Shown piece by piece: positions 5,787 to 8,066 of a stretch of DNA of 8,066 nt. The position numbers and the translations under genes are program-made. The notes beneath the pieces are model-generated. The model saw nothing but the letters and a program-made list of their open reading frames with translations. It was not told where the DNA came from and did not search any database. The stretch is from Tannerella sp. (GTDB lineage: Bacteria; Bacteroidota; Bacteroidia; Bacteroidales; Tannerellaceae): positions 1 through 8,066 of the forward strand of contig JAIRXI010000346.1 of the NCBI GenBank assembly GCA_031268395.1. Direction: 5' to 3'. Each line of letters opens with the position of its first letter. The first letter of the stretch is position 1.

Positions 5787-8066
5787 TTATAATTTAAGTC
5801 TCAATGATAATCCGTAATAAAAGCGGGGTATGTGGCTACTTTTATATAATGTTGATTCCGTATTGTTATCCGACGATTTCACCCGCGACATGTTGTTGAA
5901 AAAATTGTATGCAGAGAAAGAGATAGAGGCAAAATCCCCTATTTCTTTTGTTACGCTGATATTTGCCGAACACCAGGGGGAGATTTCGTTCGGGTTAAAG
6001 TAATAATTCGTGTTCGATTTGACGACTAATCTGACTAATTCATTGTAGAGCGTCCGGTCGTTATCCTTTGCCCATGCAAATTTTTCGGCAAAGGGAATTT
6101 TTGTCGTCGGGTCATCCCACGTCGTGTAATAAAGCGGATATGCGCCTACGTATGCATCGCCTTTGTAGATATCCGTGTCGTTTCCGGAATAACTTTCCTG
6201 GTCGGTCAGTACGAATCCGTAACTTTTGCCTCCGTATTCGCTCAGTCTTTGAGTGTAATTGTATAATGACGTTTCCAGGCGGACGGAAAAAATCATTCTT
6301 ATCTCCGGGATATGCGTCGTTGCGGTTACGTTCAGGTTCAATTCCCCGGTCATGTAGCCGTTGCTGACGGATGCGGACGACGAAATGGAGCTTGACGCTA
6401 TATCGTCGTCGGCGGCGCTCGACGTTGATGTGGCGGACGAGCCGGCATAATAACCGACATATCCGAACGGGCGGCCGTCGGCCATGTTGAGCGACGGTTT
6501 CCAGGCGATGACCGTTTCGTCCGTTCCCCGGTAGCGATAGTAGTTTCCGTCGATCCGGAACGAGGTTCGGATGGCCGGGATGCGCGGAAATTCGATGATC
6601 CATTCCACCCCTTTCCGCTCGACGGGGGAACCGTTTTTATAGACGTGATTGGTTTTGTACGTGTCGCGCGTCGTGAACTCCAGCGGCATGCTTTCGTGCA
6701 CGCCGTTCCTGTCGGAGACGGTGACGACGCCCGACTGCCGGTCGATGGCGTATATTCTGTCCGGCGACGGGATCGCGCAGTTGTTAAGCGCGCTCTGGCC
6801 GGTCTGTTTATAGGAATAGGGCGTGTATTCCGTGGTGCATATATACGGGTTGAAGGTCTTGTTGCGAAAAATGGAAAGCGAGATTTTCACGCCTTTGACG
6901 TTTGCTTCACTTCCGATTTCAAACTGTTCGTTATACTGCCATTTGAGGTTGTGGTTGTAAATCGCTTTGGACGGGATCGTATAGTAGGCGTAGAAAGTGG
7001 AGCCGTCGGCCATCGTTCCCGGAGCGAAAGCCAGGTTGTTCGAATAGGATGGCTGCGGATAAAGAACTTCGAGCGAGGGTAGCTTGACGGCTTTGCCCCA
7101 TCCGGCATAAACGTTGAGATCCCGGACTGCCCTGTCCGCCTTTTCCCAAAACGTGTACTTGGCGTTGACCCGCGGCGAGAAACTCCGAACCGTGCCGTAT
7201 TCCGAATCTTTGATGACCGTAATGTCCGAACGCACGCCGGCCGTTATTTCCAGTTTCGACGGGTAATTGCCGGTCTGCCCGTCCGCTTTCCCGGCCGGCG
7301 TCGAAAGCGCGTTGCCGTTCGGTTTGTCGTTAAAAAGCAGCATCAGCTTGTCTTCGGCGTAGAGTGCGATATTGTTTACGGGCGATTTTTCGTCGTAGCG
7401 GTATTCGTGCCATGTCGGGGCATACTGCATGTCGTCGTAATAAAGACCTCTGCCCCTGTTGTCGTTGCGGTTCAGTTCCCCGCCAAGCAGCGTCCTGTTG
7501 GAGCCGAAGCCGAACGCGCGGCTGCGGTCGGCTTTCAGCTTTACCGTCCGGCTGACCGGTTTATTGTCGTGATAATACAACTGATACCAGTATCCCGGGG
7601 GGAGAAGGATGATGGGAGCGGCAGGGTTTTCGTCATATTTCGTCGCAATAAAATATCCCTCCTCCAGCGAATGGATTGCCGCCTGCGAGGACGAACTGCT
7701 TTTGTTTGTATTTGATTTTGACCGTTTGTCCGAATAATTGACGGAGCCGGACAGTTCGACATTGGTAATCCACGGTTTGTCAAGCAGCCATTTAAGCAGG
7801 ATGTTTCCCCGGAAGCCGTTATCCTTTTTCTGTACGTATGTATCACGGAACGCGTCGGGGTCGGCTTTCGAGTCGTAGCCGCCGAGGTTGCCCGCAAAAT
7901 CCGCTTCGATGGAGAGGGGCATTCCTTTTGACCGGTTCAGCGTGTGGAAATATTTCAGCGAAAGCGCGTTCCTGTCGTATGACGTGTAGGGTGAAGCCGG
8001 GTCGGAGACGGATTTCGTATGTTCAAAGGCTACGTTAAGCGTTCCGCTGTTTGCGCCGAGGCTGAA
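5787..8066 (-). CDS. TonB-dependent outer-membrane receptor (5' end off window)
   Basis: The frame is open to the right edge, giving the C-terminal 759 residues of a large receptor; the Met codon at 7920-7922 is internal. Signal peptide, TonB box and plug lie outside. What is visible is the beta-barrel: alternating amphipathic strands rich in Tyr and Asn, the segment VYAGWGKAVKLPSLEVLYP (visible residues about 319-337) matching the conserved RxxYGxxFKxPS-like receptor motif, NLKWQYNEQFEIG (about 373-385), and closing strands FASISFSAYNFFNN and RFYYGLSLRLKL. Such receptors import scarce ligands (siderophores, haem, vitamins, glycans, peptides) using TonB energy. The chain ends in Leu rather than the usual aromatic residue. 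Two Cys (visible 410 and 430) in one probable outer loop could form a disulfide, and a Ser/Ala-rich stretch lies at 542-568. It is first among the visible operon genes; the promoter is off the window. No SusD homologue follows, so a classical glycan-type SusCD pair is unlikely. Confidence 0.95.
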   Translation of the reverse strand, partial: FSLGANSGTLNVAFEHTKSVSDPASPYTSYDRNALSLKYFHTLNRSKGMPLSIEADFAGNLGGYDSKADPDAFRDTYVQKKDNGFRGNILLKWLLDKPWITNVELSGSVNYSDKRSKSNTNKSSSSSQAAIHSLEEGYFIATKYDENPAAPIILLPPGYWYQLYYHDNKPVSRTVKLKADRSRAFGFGSNRTLLGGELNRNDNRGRGLYYDDMQYAPTWHEYRYDEKSPVNNIALYAEDKLMLLFNDKPNGNALSTPAGKADGQTGNYPSKLEITAGVRSDITVIKDSEYGTVRSFSPRVNAKYTFWEKADRAVRDLNVYAGWGKAVKLPSLEVLYPQPSYSNNLAFAPGTMADGSTFYAYYTIPSKAIYNHNLKWQYNEQFEIGSEANVKGVKISLSIFRNKTFNPYICTTEYTPYSYKQTGQSALNNCAIPSPDRIYAIDRQSGVVTVSDRNGVHESMPLEFTTRDTYKTNHVYKNGSPVERKGVEWIIEFPRIPAIRTSFRIDGNYYRYRGTDETVIAWKPSLNMADGRPFGYVGYYAGSSATSTSSAADDDIASSSISSSASVSNGYMTGELNLNVTATTHIPEIRMIFSVRLETSLYNYTQRLSEYGGKSYGFVLTDQESYSGNDTDIYKGDAYVGAYPLYYTTWDDPTTKIPFAEKFAWAKDNDRTLYNELVRLVVKSNTNYYFNPNEISPWCSANISVTKEIGDFASISFSAYNFFNNMSRVKSSDNNTESTLYKSSHIPRFYYGLSLRLKL
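6363..6443 (-). other. Ser/Ala-rich low-complexity loop in the TonB receptor
   Basis: These 27 codons encode a stretch dominated by Ser, Ala and Thr, with an acidic DDD in the middle (SSAADDDIASSSISSSA). It falls between two barrel-like stretches, so it is probably an extracellular loop. The serines use mixed codons, so this is not a simple codon repeat. Confidence 0.75.

Noticed and set aside
7920..7922. ATG as the start of the TonB receptor
   Set aside because: The frame continues to the window edge with barrel-like sequence, and the plug domain must lie upstream.

Overview
The window looks like a chromosomal segment from a member of the Bacteroidota, most likely the order Bacteroidales. 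Four things point there: a TonB-dependent receptor followed by a DUF4876-like lipoprotein and a DUF6850-like outer-membrane barrel; a promoter matching the Bacteroides -33/-7 consensus (TTTG, about 20 nt, TAnnTTTG); AT-rich leaders with little Shine-Dalgarno sequence; and a lipoprotein with an acidic run after its lipid-anchored cysteine. Genus and species cannot be fixed from the sequence. There are five protein-coding genes, two of them cut by the window edges. I saw no tRNA, rRNA, CRISPR array, transposase or integrase.

Left part (1-1093, + strand): the C-terminal two thirds of a formylglycine-dependent sulfatase resembling iduronate-2-sulfatase. Its N-terminus, with the CxPSR active-site motif, lies outside the window. 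A 363-base intergenic stretch follows. It holds a terminator-like hairpin, a 15-bp palindrome and a Bacteroides-type promoter.

Middle part (1374-2532, + strand): that promoter drives a two-gene unit with overlapping stop and start codons (ATGA). The first gene is a small lipoprotein with a probable OB-like beta domain and an unusual H-x-C-x-H-x4-C motif. The second is a short PepSY-type inner-membrane protein with three membrane segments. Together they look like an envelope metal, haem or redox module of unknown function. A 14-bp tandem duplication sits exactly across the stop codon of the second gene.

Right part (2769-8066, - strand, transcribed right to left): a compact operon running TonB-dependent receptor (5' end off the window), DUF4876-like probably surface-exposed lipoprotein, DUF6850-like 540-residue beta-barrel. 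The gaps are 47 and 7 bases. All three products are predicted to be at the outer membrane, so this looks like a three-part uptake or surface complex whose substrate is unknown. It converges on the PepSY gene. The 236-base gap between them holds an inverted repeat followed by a T-run on the minus strand, which may terminate the operon.

The least described parts are the receptor/DUF4876/DUF6850 set and the OB-lipoprotein/PepSY pair. Family names were assigned by reading the proteins and from memory of these families, not by database search.
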